From the NCBI RefSeq assembly GCF_002162355.1, contig NZ_CP021434.1, positions 156,501 through 220,500 of the forward strand: 64,000 nucleotides of DNA, in the 5' to 3' direction. Positions 42,549 to 51,124 of this stretch are shown here, piece by piece. The notes below the pieces were generated by a model, which was not told the origin of the DNA, searched no databases, and saw nothing but the letters and a program-made list of their open reading frames with translations. The stretch's first letter is position 1, and each line of letters opens with the position of its first letter. The stretch is from Tumebacillus avium. Its GTDB lineage: Bacteria; Bacillota; Bacilli; Tumebacillales; Tumebacillaceae. The position numbers and the translations under genes are program-made.

Positions 42549-43163
42549 ATGGAAACAGTAGAACGTTGGACCACACGTTCCGACGCATGGACACCCGAGG
42601 ACGATCTTAAACTCGCCGAGATCGTTCTGCGTCATATACGAGAAGGCAGCACCCAGTTGAACGCATTCGTAGAGTCGGCCAACCTGCTTGGCAGAACGCC
42701 TGCCGCTTGCGGGTACCGCTGGAACGGCGTGGTGCGCAAAACCTACGAAGACAAAATCAAAGAAGCAAAACTGGCGAAAAAAGAAAGGCTTTCCATCCGT
42801 CAGCAAGCCAAGCAGCGCCGCGCCTACGGACCCGACCTCGAAGATCCCTCGATCGACGGCATCATCCGCGCACTGAAAAATCATGAGCGCGAATTTTTTA
42901 ATCTGCAGGAGAAAGCGCGCAAGCTCGAAGAGCGCGTGGAAGAGCTGCAGGAGCAAGTCTTTTCCCTGACCGAAGAAAACAGCCAGCTGCGCGGCGGCGA
43001 AAAACCGATCTCCCGCGCAGCGAACGAACTGCTCGGCGAAGATTCGAAAGCGTTGCTGGAGATCATGGATCGCGCGAAAAAGATCCTCGAACTGGAACAG
43101 CAAGGCTACAAGCCGCGTTTTAAGATGGACGATCAAGGCAATCTTGAACGGGTGAGCGAGTAA
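42549..43163 (+). CDS. rsfA: RsfA-type prespore-specific transcriptional regulator
   Basis: A 204-residue regulator. The N-terminal Myb/SANT-like HTH is RSDAWTPEDDLKLAEIVLRH and LLGRTPAACGYRWNGVVRKTY. Residues 115-150 form a coiled coil (LQEKARKLEERVEELQEQVF). In B. subtilis rsfA is transcribed by sigma-F in the forespore and modulates sigma-F-dependent genes. A sequence GTATC-N14-GGGACATACA just upstream (about 42491-42519) is a weak candidate for a sigma-F promoter. GGAGG lies 8 bases before the ATG. Confidence 0.88.
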   Translation: METVERWTTRSDAWTPEDDLKLAEIVLRHIREGSTQLNAFVESANLLGRTPAACGYRWNGVVRKTYEDKIKEAKLAKKERLSIRQQAKQRRAYGPDLEDPSIDGIIRALKNHEREFFNLQEKARKLEERVEELQEQVFSLTEENSQLRGGEKPISRAANELLGEDSKALLEIMDRAKKILELEQQGYKPRFKMDDQGNLERVSE

Positions 43164-43183
43164 TCGCCCCGTCATCCACGAAG

Positions 43184-43217
43184 AAAAGGGAGTGTCCTAG
43201 ATGGACGCTCCCTTTTT
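43184..43217. terminator. Bidirectional terminator between rsfA and the B12 operon
   Basis: A 14-bp stem with one mismatch (AAAAGGGAGTGTCC with its complement) and a 5-base loop. It overlaps the last codons of the alpha-toroid gene. Confidence 0.85.
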
Positions 43218-44732
43218 ATATTCGGCTTCATAGAAACGGATAAACGCATAGCCCACTTCGGCGCGGGACGCATTTTTTTTCGGATCGAAGCCCGGGTACC
43301 ACAGCCCTTGCTCGTTGGCGACTTGGATGTGGCCGTCATACCAGTTCTTTTGGTTCGGACGAGCCAGCGCGTCGCTTTCCAGCCCCAGCATCCGCACGAG
43401 GATCGCCATCACTTGCGCCCCGGTCACATTGCCGCCCGGATCAAACGTGGAATCAGACGTGCCGATGATAAATTTGTTTTTGAACGCGACTTGGATGTAT
43501 GGATTCGACCAGCGGTCGGTCTTCACATCGCGGAACTTGGTGATCTTCGGGCCCAGTTGGTCCTGCAGGTGCAGGCCGTTGACCATGATCGTCGAGAACT
43601 GCTCGCGGGAGACGTTGTCGTTTGGACCGTAGAGGCCGGTCGGGTGGCCGACGACGACGCCGAGGTTGACCAGTTCGATGTTCTCTTCATAATACGGATG
43701 CGAGAACGGCAGGTCGGCAAAAAGCGGCTTCCACGCGCCCGACTGGCCGGCGTATTGGTGATGCAACTGCTCATAGACCGACTCCCCTTTGATAAAATCG
43801 GAGAGCGCCAGCGCCACGTTTTGCGTGGCGAGGATGTTGGAAGCGGAGCCTTTCGTGTACCCAAATGCGCCGTCGGCGTTGCGGTAGGTCAGCATGTTGG
43901 AGATGACGTCGCCGCTGCCTTTTTTCCAAGAGATCGGGTCGATGTCGTACATGAGCAGCGCTTCGGTGACGATCGCCGAGCTGTCCGGGTTCTCGATGCC
44001 TTCGTTTTTGAAGCCGCCGAGGTCGCTTTGGTTTTGCTTGAGGTAGGTCAGCGCCTTTTGGACGCCAACGTGGCTTTGCTGGAGTCCCAGCGCTTTCATG
44101 GCGATCAGAGCCATCGCCGTCACGTCCGGATTGGAGCGGTCGTTGCCGAGCGCCCAGTTGAAGCCTCCGTCTCCATGCTGTTTGGACAGCAGGTAGTCGG
44201 CCGCTTTTTGCTGGTTCGGAATCTCCACGCCCGCCGCATACAACGCGATGATGCCGTAGATATGCGGGTTGAGCAGTTCATCGCCAAAGCCGTAGATCGT
44301 GTCGGCAAACTTGCCGTTGTCCTGCTGCGAGCTCAGCACCGCCTGCACGAGGTCGCGGCGTCCGTAGGCGCGCGGGTTTTTCCCGGCGGCGAGGGCGCCC
44401 AGCAACGTGCTTTCAAAGTCGGTGGTGGCGTCGGTGATGTTCAGGTTTTTCTTGAGGTCCTCTTCGCGCCAAGTCACGCCGTTTTGTCCGGCAGATGTGG
44501 TCCATCTGGCGCTGGTCGGCGACTGGCCGGCCGCATAAAGCGTGAGCGCAGGCCAGTCCATGACGTAGCGGAAATTGTTTTGCACGAGCTTGCCGTGCAT
44601 GTAGTTGATCGCGCCGTCGCGGACGGTGGTCAGCTCGGCGGTCGTCGCCGCCTGCGCCGTGCTGAGCGGTGCGGCGAACAAGGTCATGGCGAGGGCGCTT
44701 ACGAGCCATTTGCTAGTGTTGGATCTTTTCAT
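43197..44732 (-). CDS. Secreted alpha/alpha-toroid (prenyltransferase-like) protein with SLH domains
   Basis: A 511-residue surface protein. A signal peptide ends near AQA (residue 28). Residues 40-320 are an alpha/alpha-toroid of the squalene-cyclase/prenyltransferase repeat type (QHGDGGFNWALGNDRSNPDV, LGGFKNEGIENPDS, NADGAFGYTKGSASN). Residues 340-505 contain three SLH domains that bind wall polysaccharide. The same alpha6/alpha6 fold forms the N-terminal domain of intrinsic factor and transcobalamin, and this is the last gene of a B12-riboswitch operon with two DUF4430 proteins, so it is probably a cobalamin-binding surface protein, not a terpene cyclase. It overlaps the S-component gene by 20 bp; GGAGGTG precedes the ATG. 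Confidence 0.82.
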   Translation of the reverse strand: MKRSNTSKWLVSALAMTLFAAPLSTAQAATTAELTTVRDGAINYMHGKLVQNNFRYVMDWPALTLYAAGQSPTSARWTTSAGQNGVTWREEDLKKNLNITDATTDFESTLLGALAAGKNPRAYGRRDLVQAVLSSQQDNGKFADTIYGFGDELLNPHIYGIIALYAAGVEIPNQQKAADYLLSKQHGDGGFNWALGNDRSNPDVTAMALIAMKALGLQQSHVGVQKALTYLKQNQSDLGGFKNEGIENPDSSAIVTEALLMYDIDPISWKKGSGDVISNMLTYRNADGAFGYTKGSASNILATQNVALALSDFIKGESVYEQLHHQYAGQSGAWKPLFADLPFSHPYYEENIELVNLGVVVGHPTGLYGPNDNVSREQFSTIMVNGLHLQDQLGPKITKFRDVKTDRWSNPYIQVAFKNKFIIGTSDSTFDPGGNVTGAQVMAILVRMLGLESDALARPNQKNWYDGHIQVANEQGLWYPGFDPKKNASRAEVGYAFIRFYEAEYKKGASI

Positions 44733-45438
44733 CAGTCTGCACCTCCAGCGAGATCGTGGTGAGTTTTTTCCGAAACCGGTAGAGGGTCGGGAGAAACGAG
44801 CGGGTCAGGAGCAAGGCGAACAGCACATTGGCCGTCGCATGGGACACGTCAAACCAAAAGCTGGCCGCATTGGCTGCCAGAAAGGTCGTAAAGTTGAGCG
44901 GGAAAAAGGTGGTCAGCCAGACCCAGCTGTTCATGATCCAGCCGAACAGGAAGCCCCAGACGGCGCCAAAGACGGCGAGTTCAAGCGGGTGCACCTTTTC
45001 CCCGCGCCATCTGCCGTACAGCCCTGCTGTCGCGCCTGCCAGCCCCCAGGCCATCATCTGCCACGGCGTCCACGGGCCCTGCCCGAAAAACATGTTCGAG
45101 ACGAGCGCGACCGTTGCGCCGACCATGAAGCCTGCGCGCGGGCCAAACACAAATCCCGCCAGCAGGATCAGGTACGTGGTCGGCTTAAAGTTGGGAAACG
45201 GCGCGAAGATGATCCGCCCGACGACAGCCAGCGCAGCAAGCGAGGCGATCAAGGCCATCTCTTTGGATGAGACTTTCGCCCGCTCGAAGCGCAGGTAAAA
45301 CAGCCCAAGACCAAGCAAAAGCAGAACGAACGAGGTCACCGCCCAGTTCAAGTCTTCCGTCGGCCAAATCGCATACGCCAGAACAGCAAGCACAGCGGCG
45401 ACGAGGACAAAGAGCAGAGTCAGCAGTTTACGCTTCAC
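44713..45438 (-). CDS. ECF transporter S component (probable cobalamin specificity)
   Basis: A 241-residue membrane protein. After two N-terminal helices (6-60) it has the six-helix ECF S-component layout: EMALIASLAALAVVGRIIFA (the helix-1 region that meets the T component), FKPTTYLILLAGFVFGPRAG, MVGATVALVSNMFFGQGPWT and WQMMAWGLAGATAGLYGR. The FGxGPWTPWQM loop is typical of S components. It is encoded with EcfT and EcfA and under a B12 riboswitch, so cobalamin (CbrT-like) or a precursor is the expected substrate. Start codon GTG with GAGGAGG upstream. Confidence 0.85.
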   Translation of the reverse strand: MKRKLLTLLFVLVAAVLAVLAYAIWPTEDLNWAVTSFVLLLLGLGLFYLRFERAKVSSKEMALIASLAALAVVGRIIFAPFPNFKPTTYLILLAGFVFGPRAGFMVGATVALVSNMFFGQGPWTPWQMMAWGLAGATAGLYGRWRGEKVHPLELAVFGAVWGFLFGWIMNSWVWLTTFFPLNFTTFLAANAASFWFDVSHATANVLFALLLTRSFLPTLYRFRKKLTTISLEVQTDEKIQH

Positions 45439-45495
45439 AGGACAGCCCTCCTCGTTGGCGACTCCAAACGGGGGTCTGATACCATCGCATTTCCA

Positions 45496-47199
45496 TCACA
45501 GGCGGTTCTCCCCTTGCTTGAGGAAGTTGACGCCGTCTTGCAGGGTGACGATGTGATCGGCGACGCCGCGGAAGACGCGGCCAACTTGGGGGGCGTAGAA
45601 CATGCCACGGGTGAGCATCTCTTGCGGGCTGCCTGCTGCGGCGACGGTGCCGTCGTCGATCAGCACCACCTGCTGGGCATATTCGGCTGCAAATTCCACA
45701 TCGTGGGTGATCAAAACGACGGTGCCTCCTTGCGCCAGATAGGAGTTGAGCCAGGCGCCCAAGCTGTCTTTTTGCCCTGCATCAAGCCCGCGCGTCGGCT
45801 CGTCGAGCAGGAGCAGCTGCGGCTTCTGCACAAGCACTGCGGCGAGGGCGGCACGCTGGCGCTCACCGCCGCTCAAGTCGCGGGGATTGCGGTCGCGGTG
45901 GTCATACAGCCCAAGCGACCGCAGCACTTCGCCGATCTCCCGCTCCGCATCGGCCCCGTCCGTGGTCAGCCCGATCAGTTGGCGCGAAAATTGGCACTCC
46001 TGCCACAGCGTATCGTGGAAAAGGTAATCGCTTGGGTTCTGCGAGAGGTAGCCGATCTCTCCGGCCAGATCGGCCGGGTCGCATCCTTTGCTGTCCCGCC
46101 CGTTGATTTCAATTCTTCCGGAAGTCGGCTTGACCAGCGCCGCAAAATGGCGGAACAAGGTGCTTTTCCCTGTGCCGTTTGCGCCGAGGATGGCGGTGAG
46201 GCGCTCTTTGCTGATCTCTAAATCGAGGCCTTTCAGCACTTCCTCCCCTTCCGGATAGGCAAAACGGACGTTTTTCGCCAGCAGCGCCGGCGTCTCGCTT
46301 TTGCTGCGGCCGCCCAACCAGTTCAGGAACCGCTTGCCCCGCACTTCAACAGGCGCTGCCGGCTCCTGCACCGGAAACTGCGCAGTGACCGCCTGACGCG
46401 CCTCCTTGACGGTCAAGGGACGCTGCTTGGCGCCTGCCGCCACGAACAGCCGGGTCACCGGAGGCAGCAGCTCCGGGCGCACGTCGGCCGCATGGCGGGC
46501 AAATCCGGACGGATCGCCGTCATATTCGATTTCGCCGCCGTACATGGCGGTCACGCGGTCGGCGAGATGCAGCACGCGGTCGAGGCGCTGTTCGACGAGG
46601 ATGACCGTGATGCCCAGCTCTTCGTTCAAGCGCTTGACCAGGTCGAGGATCTCCTGCGCCGTGCCCGGATCGAGCTGTGACGTCGGCTCATCGAGCAAGA
46701 GCACATCCGGCTGCAACGCCATGACCGAGGCAATAGCGACTTTTTGCTTTTCTCCGCCGGACAGATCGGCCGTCTTCTGGCGGCGCAGCGAAGTCAGGTC
46801 GAAGAACGACATCACTTCCGCGACCCGGCGGCGCATCTCCACCTGCGGGACACGCAAGTTTTCCAGACCAAAGGCAATCTCGCGCTCCACTTCGGTCATC
46901 ACGAGTTGCTTCTCCGGGTCTTGAAACGTCATGCCGATGTGCCGGGCGATGCCGCGCTCGGGGAAATCGGACAGCAGCTTGCCGCGAAAAGCAGCGCTGC
47001 CGGCGATTTTGCCGCCGTAGAATTCCGGCACGAGGCCGTTCAAGGCGCGGAGCAGCGTTGATTTGCCGCAGCCCGATGGCCCGGCGAGCACAACAAATTC
47101 ACCGCGCTGCACACCCCAGGTCAGGTTGTTTAGCGCTGGGCGATCGGTATCGGGATAGTAGTAGGTTAGATTGGTTAGTTGAATCTCAGAGGATGCCAT
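45496..47199 (-). CDS. ecfA: ECF transporter ATPase, two fused ABC domains (EcfA1A2)
   Basis: A 567-residue fusion of two nucleotide-binding domains. The first has Walker A GPSGCGKST (K46), signature LSGGEKQKVA and Walker B VLLLDEPTS. The second has GANGTGKST (near residue 335), LSGGERQRAA and LLLLDEPTRG. Both sites look catalytically complete. Many Firmicutes encode EcfA1 and EcfA2 separately; here they are one chain. The gene begins immediately after the EcfT stop codon (TAGATG). Confidence 0.93.
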   Translation of the reverse strand: MASSEIQLTNLTYYYPDTDRPALNNLTWGVQRGEFVVLAGPSGCGKSTLLRALNGLVPEFYGGKIAGSAAFRGKLLSDFPERGIARHIGMTFQDPEKQLVMTEVEREIAFGLENLRVPQVEMRRRVAEVMSFFDLTSLRRQKTADLSGGEKQKVAIASVMALQPDVLLLDEPTSQLDPGTAQEILDLVKRLNEELGITVILVEQRLDRVLHLADRVTAMYGGEIEYDGDPSGFARHAADVRPELLPPVTRLFVAAGAKQRPLTVKEARQAVTAQFPVQEPAAPVEVRGKRFLNWLGGRSKSETPALLAKNVRFAYPEGEEVLKGLDLEISKERLTAILGANGTGKSTLFRHFAALVKPTSGRIEINGRDSKGCDPADLAGEIGYLSQNPSDYLFHDTLWQECQFSRQLIGLTTDGADAEREIGEVLRSLGLYDHRDRNPRDLSGGERQRAALAAVLVQKPQLLLLDEPTRGLDAGQKDSLGAWLNSYLAQGGTVVLITHDVEFAAEYAQQVVLIDDGTVAAAGSPQEMLTRGMFYAPQVGRVFRGVADHIVTLQDGVNFLKQGENRL

Positions 47200-48075
47200 C
47201 TAGTTCGGTCTCCTTTGTATCAGCAAGGGCGGAATGGCGAGCAGTGCGGCGAGCAGTATCGCGCCGCCCCACGTCAGGCTTCCTGCGGCGAGCAGCGGCG
47301 TCAGGTGCGGATAGAACCCGTAGGCAGCCGCGCCGATGCCCGCGAGCAGCAGCAAGGCGACAAACGCCGCCAGCATCACCGCCCAGGTCAGCGCATCCCG
47401 CCTCCCCCATCGTTCCCGCGTGTACGAGCTGCGGCGGCGCGACCCGAAGCCGCGCGCTTCCATCGCTTCGGCGACCTGCCACGATCCTTCCAGCGAAGAG
47501 ATCAGCAGGACGTTGAGCATCCGGCTGTGCTTGTGCAGGCGCTCGCGGGTGCTGCCTTCCTGAAACCGCACGCCGCGCGTCTGCATCACTTCCCCGACGC
47601 TTTTTGCCTGCTCCGCAAGATACGGGATCAGCCGGGCGGTGAGCATGGCGACCACCGCCGAGCGGCCGGCCCATTTGGCCATCAGACCGAGCGCACGGTC
47701 GGGTGACAGCCAGGAGATGTACAGGTTGCAGGCGGCCAGCACGATAAACAGGCGCAAGGCCATGATCAGGCCAAACAGCACCGCTTCCAGCGTGATCCTA
47801 AGCGCCCCGAACACCGGAATGTGCGGCCCGTCATAGAGGACGGTCGCGCCGTTTTTCGAGACGAGGATGTTCAAAAGCAGGATGATCAGCAGGAACGGCC
47901 AGGTGTAGCGCATCATTTTAAACAGCGTCTTTGCGCCTCCGCCCGCCCGCAGCGCGTAATAGGTGACGATGAGCAGGGCGGCCAGATAGAGCGGGTGCGG
48001 CGTGATCATCGCCAGCACGATCAGCAGGAGCGGATAGACGGCGAGCGTTGCCGCGTGAAAGCGCTCGAACCTCAT
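47200..48075 (-). CDS. ecfT: ECF transporter T component
   Basis: A 291-residue membrane protein of the EcfT/CbiQ family. Five to seven helices, with the two coupling-helix motifs A-R-x that dock into the ATPases visible as AKSVGEVMQTRGVRF and AEAMEARGFGSRRR. It connects the S component with the ATPases. It overlaps the stop of the lipoprotein gene by 4 bp (ATGA), so translation is coupled. Confidence 0.92.
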   Translation of the reverse strand: MRFERFHAATLAVYPLLLIVLAMITPHPLYLAALLIVTYYALRAGGGAKTLFKMMRYTWPFLLIILLLNILVSKNGATVLYDGPHIPVFGALRITLEAVLFGLIMALRLFIVLAACNLYISWLSPDRALGLMAKWAGRSAVVAMLTARLIPYLAEQAKSVGEVMQTRGVRFQEGSTRERLHKHSRMLNVLLISSLEGSWQVAEAMEARGFGSRRRSSYTRERWGRRDALTWAVMLAAFVALLLLAGIGAAAYGFYPHLTPLLAAGSLTWGGAILLAALLAIPPLLIQRRPN

Positions 48076-49373
48076 GGCGCGACCGGAACTCCGACCGCTG
48101 CACCATTGCTCAAGACCACGCCGATCTTGCCGCGCAGTTTGCCGCTTGAGCTGACCAGCGTGTTAACCGCCGCATCGAGAGCCGGTTCGTCTACCCCGAT
48201 CAACAGCCAAGTCGGAGTGGTGTCGCCGTTGCCTGTGCCGGTCGCAGCGATCAGCGCCTGCCCGCTCTGGCCGGACTCGTCGCCCGTATAATCGAGCAGC
48301 TGTACCGCGCCGTCTTCGACGGTCGCATAGATGCCGGTGCGGGTCGGAGAGGAGAACAGGTCTTGCACAGACGACTCCGGCTGCAGTTCCGGCCAGGTGC
48401 CGAGCAAGATGACGTTGGTGTTGTTTTCAATCAAGTTTTGGTTGCTGTACTCGGAGGTGCGGACATTGCCCGCTCCCAAGCCGCGCAGGGCGCTTGCCAG
48501 CCGGTTCGCATCGTCAGCGTGCTTGCCGCTGTAGTAGATCACCGTGCCCGGACGCGCTCCGTTGTAGCCGACGGTGAACGGGTGCGGGTACGAGCCGACC
48601 ACGCTTGGCGTGTTCGAGCCGCTGCCCGACCAGTCGTGATAGTCCCACCAGACGCTGTCGCCGTTTTGCGGGCTGTAGGCATCTGCGCCCACTCCTGCCA
48701 CCGCGCCGTTGACGAAATAGAACCAGTCGCGCTTCTTGCGGGTAAAGATCGATTTGTCGGTGTAGCCTGATGCGACACCGTTGATGCTGTTCACAAAACC
48801 GCCGCCGTACTTGGTCGTCACTTCGAGATTGTCATGCATGACATCCATCAAACTGTCGCCTTTGTAGTAAGGCGTGTTTTGGTTAAAGACGGACGCGCCG
48901 CCAAAGTTGTGTGTGACGAACATATTGAAGCTGCCTGTAGGAGACTGTTTCGGCGGAGTTGCAGGCTGAGAAGGCTTGGCCGCGCCGCTGGTGCCGGAAC
49001 CGCTTCCCGAGCCGCTGCCAGTGCCCGAGCCCGTCTTGCCGTTACTGGACGGAGCTTTCGCAGGCGCAGCAGGATTCGTCCCCGGCTGCGCATTCGGTTT
49101 TCCTGCATTTGATTCTGCAGCCTTCTGTTGACCCGGTTCTTTCGCCGTGTCTTGTTCGTTCGACTTCGTGTCATCTTCTTTCTGGTCAGCAGGCTGCTTC
49201 TCCGGTTCTTGGCCTGTTTGTTCCGCTTCCTTGTGCGGCGTTTCCTGCTCCGGGAGCTGCATGACTTGTTCGGGCAGCCCGTCTCCTTGTTGCTGTGACT
49301 CCTCTGCGCTGCCGCAAGCGGTAACCAAGAAGGCAAGCGCAAGAAATAGTCCAAGACGTTTGGTGAGCTTCAT
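48072..49373 (-). CDS. DUF4430 (transcobalamin-like C-terminal) lipoprotein
   Basis: A 433-residue lipoprotein with lipobox LVTAC at about residue 20. Residues 21-145 are a long flexible linker rich in Q, E, P, A, S and G. Residues 148-250 are the DUF4430 domain (VTHNFGGASVFNQNTPYYKG, SLMDVMHDNLEV, DWFYFVNGAVAGVGADAYSP, GDSVWWDYHDW). Residues 260-430 form a further domain (YNGARPGTVIYYSGKHADDA). DUF4430 is the fold of the beta domain of intrinsic factor/transcobalamin that covers B12. The lipid anchor and long tether would place it at the membrane, next to the importer encoded after it. Confidence 0.88.
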   Translation of the reverse strand: MKLTKRLGLFLALAFLVTACGSAEESQQQGDGLPEQVMQLPEQETPHKEAEQTGQEPEKQPADQKEDDTKSNEQDTAKEPGQQKAAESNAGKPNAQPGTNPAAPAKAPSSNGKTGSGTGSGSGSGSGTSGAAKPSQPATPPKQSPTGSFNMFVTHNFGGASVFNQNTPYYKGDSLMDVMHDNLEVTTKYGGGFVNSINGVASGYTDKSIFTRKKRDWFYFVNGAVAGVGADAYSPQNGDSVWWDYHDWSGSGSNTPSVVGSYPHPFTVGYNGARPGTVIYYSGKHADDANRLASALRGLGAGNVRTSEYSNQNLIENNTNVILLGTWPELQPESSVQDLFSSPTRTGIYATVEDGAVQLLDYTGDESGQSGQALIAATGTGNGDTTPTWLLIGVDEPALDAAVNTLVSSSGKLRGKIGVVLSNGAAVGVPVAP

Positions 49374-49413
49374 GGTGCCTGTTCCTCCTGTTCAGTCTGT
49401 GCCGTTAGATCGG

Positions 49414-49450
49414 TAAAAAGCGGGGAGGCTCAAAAAGTTGAGCCTCTCCC
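49414..49450 (-). terminator. Internal terminator/attenuator in the B12 operon
   Basis: A long stem GGGAGAGGCTCAA/TTGAGCCTCCCC with a short loop is followed on the minus strand by GCTTTTTACC, between the first DUF4430 gene and the lipoprotein gene. It probably reduces expression of the transporter genes relative to the first, surface-exposed protein. Confidence 0.75.
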
Positions 49451-49460
49451 GTACAGCGTA

Positions 49461-50753
49461 CTATTTGCTCTGTTTGTTGATGACATTGACGATCGCCGTC
49501 GCCACTTCGGCGCGGGTGGCGACGTCATGCGGGCGGAAGGTGTTCTCCGCGTCGCCCGACAGCAAGCCTTTGTCGACCGCCGTTTTCACGTACGGCTGTG
49601 CCCACTCAGAGACACTGTTGCGATCGGTGAACGGCAGCAGGTTCTTGGTGTTCGACAGCTCGACGCCGGAGAAGTTGACCAGCACGGCCGCCAGCTCTTC
49701 GCGGGTCAGGCCGTAGTTCGGACGGAAGGTGCCCGCTTTGTCGCCGTTCATGTAGCCGCGCTCGACCACCGTTTCGATAAACGTCTTGTAGCCGTTCGAT
49801 GCTTTCACATCGGAGAACCGCGCCGTGCCGCCCAGGTTCAGGTCGCCTTCTGCCAGCGCGAGGATCTTCGACAGCTCGGAGCGGAGCACAGCGCGCTGCG
49901 GCTCGTATTGGCCGTTGCCGTTGCCGCTGACCACGCCTTGTTTCGCGAGGCCGAGGATCGAAGACTCCGCCCATTTGAAACCGGAGAGGTCTTCAAACGA
50001 TGCGTTGGGGTTGCCGACGAGCACGTTCAAGGTGCCGGTGCGGATCAGCTGCGGTACGCCGGACAGAGCGTCCACTTTGTCGATGTATACTTGCATCAGG
50101 CCGGCCTGGTCCGCTTGCAGCGTCGCTGTGCCTTCTGCGTTGGTCTCGGTGATCTTTTGATTGTTTGCGGCGCCCAGCACGTTGGCTTGGTCGATCTTGA
50201 CCGTGGAGATGGTTGGGTTCCACTCGGCGTCATAGGTGGTCTGCTCGGCCGTCACTTGCACGGTGAACGGAGTGCCGACAGTCGGAGTGGTGGTCGAGAA
50301 GCTGACTTGCGGGAACAAGGTCTGGGTGTAGTCGTAGTAGCCCCAGACCACTTCGTCGCCGTCTTGCAGTTCAAGCGTATCGGCCGACACGCCCGGCGCT
50401 TTGCCATTGACCCAGACCGACCAGCCGGCGTTGGCGTTGAGGTCTTTTTCCGCGACGATGCCGACTTTGGTGATGTACGAGCCGAAAGAAACGGTTTTCG
50501 CTTCATAAGGGGTGCCGTATTGGCCAAGCAGGTTCATCAATGCGCCCATTGCGGTCGGCTTTTGCATGGTGATCACTTCGCCGACGTTGTTTTTGAAAGA
50601 GGACGCGCCGACGTTCAGGACTGCTTCTTGATGATCGCCTTTGATACTGGCGAGGCGGACTTTTACAGTTGCAACATCGTCTGCCGCGAAAACAGACGCT
50701 TGCGGCGCGAGCATGACGGTGGCGAGCAGCAGGCCCGCGATACGTTTTTTCAT
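49461..50753 (-). CDS. DUF4430 domain surface protein with SLH domains
   Basis: A 430-residue exported protein. The signal peptide (MKKRIAGLLLATVMLAPQAS, cleavage near AADD) is followed by a DUF4430 domain at about 28-125 (SLGASSFKNNVGEVITMQKP-like start, GWSVWVNGKAPGVSADTLEL, DGDEVVWGYYDY). A beta-rich linker covers 130-235. Three SLH domains (245-430) bind the wall. It is the first gene after the B12 riboswitch terminator and pairs functionally with the SLH toroid protein at the other end of the operon. The ATG at 50753 has AAGGAG 9 bases upstream; upstream codons lie in the riboswitch leader. Confidence 0.88.
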   Translation of the reverse strand: MKKRIAGLLLATVMLAPQASVFAADDVATVKVRLASIKGDHQEAVLNVGASSFKNNVGEVITMQKPTAMGALMNLLGQYGTPYEAKTVSFGSYITKVGIVAEKDLNANAGWSVWVNGKAPGVSADTLELQDGDEVVWGYYDYTQTLFPQVSFSTTTPTVGTPFTVQVTAEQTTYDAEWNPTISTVKIDQANVLGAANNQKITETNAEGTATLQADQAGLMQVYIDKVDALSGVPQLIRTGTLNVLVGNPNASFEDLSGFKWAESSILGLAKQGVVSGNGNGQYEPQRAVLRSELSKILALAEGDLNLGGTARFSDVKASNGYKTFIETVVERGYMNGDKAGTFRPNYGLTREELAAVLVNFSGVELSNTKNLLPFTDRNSVSEWAQPYVKTAVDKGLLSGDAENTFRPHDVATRAEVATAIVNVINKQSK

Positions 50754-50783
50754 CAGGGAAAACTCCTTTCGAGATCGGAAAAT

Positions 50784-50814
50784 AAAAAAACTCCTGCCCT
50801 TGGGGGCTAGGAGT
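50784..50814 (-). terminator. Riboswitch expression-platform terminator
   Basis: On the minus strand AACTCCTAGCCC pairs with GGGCAGGAGTT (one bulge) with a CCAA loop, followed by seven T. It lies between the B12 aptamer and the first ORF, so cobalamin binding would allow this terminator to form and switch off the operon. Confidence 0.85.
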
Positions 50815-50912
50815 TGACGGTTTCGTAGGAGCAGGGTCTTTTTGGGCATATCAAAAGCATGCAAAAAATAGCCTGGTTCCTGTACTTTCCCGCCGAAAGC
50901 ACCAAGGGACAT

Positions 50913-51057
50913 GTTAGAAGCAGGTTTCCTGGCTGACGGGTCTGCCGCAGTCTCACACCTTCTCATCCGTCGCCGGACAATGGCATCTGTGAGCGCGTCA
51001 CCGTTTACAGTAGCGGGGGCTGCAGTGGATTTGCACCACTTTCCCTTCTCTTCTAAC
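50913..51057 (-). promoter_or_regulatory. Cobalamin (B12) riboswitch aptamer
   Basis: On the minus strand an 8-bp P1 stem (GTTAGAAG at 51050-51057 with CTTCTAAC at 50913-50920) encloses a 145-base aptamer. Inside it are GGTGCAAATCCACT, GCAGCCCCCGCTACTGTAA and the B12 box AGCCAGGAAACCTGC (50920-50934), the universal marks of the cobalamin riboswitch. It proves that the downstream operon is regulated by B12. Confidence 0.95.
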
Positions 51058-51066
51058 TACAGTGGT

Positions 51067-51095
51067 AGTTTATCATTTCGCCGATTGATAAACAA
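51067..51095 (-). promoter_or_regulatory. Promoter of the B12 uptake operon
   Basis: TTGTTT (51090-51095) and TAAACT (51067-51072) on the minus strand are 17 bases apart. The predicted start of transcription is within a few bases of the aptamer P1 stem. Confidence 0.6.
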
Positions 51096-51099
51096 GAGA

Positions 51100-51124
51100 A
51101 AAGACCAGCCAAAAGGCTGGTCTT
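51100..51124 (-). terminator. Terminator of the 122-residue ORF
   Basis: A perfect 10-bp stem AAGACCAGCC/GGCTGGTCTT with a 4-base loop, followed on the minus strand by TTTTCTC. It insulates the B12 promoter. Confidence 0.85.

Noticed and set aside
43197..44732. Squalene/terpene cyclase
   Set aside because: The toroid repeats resemble that family, but the export signal, SLH domains and riboswitch-controlled B12 operon point to a binding protein; no DxDD motif was seen.
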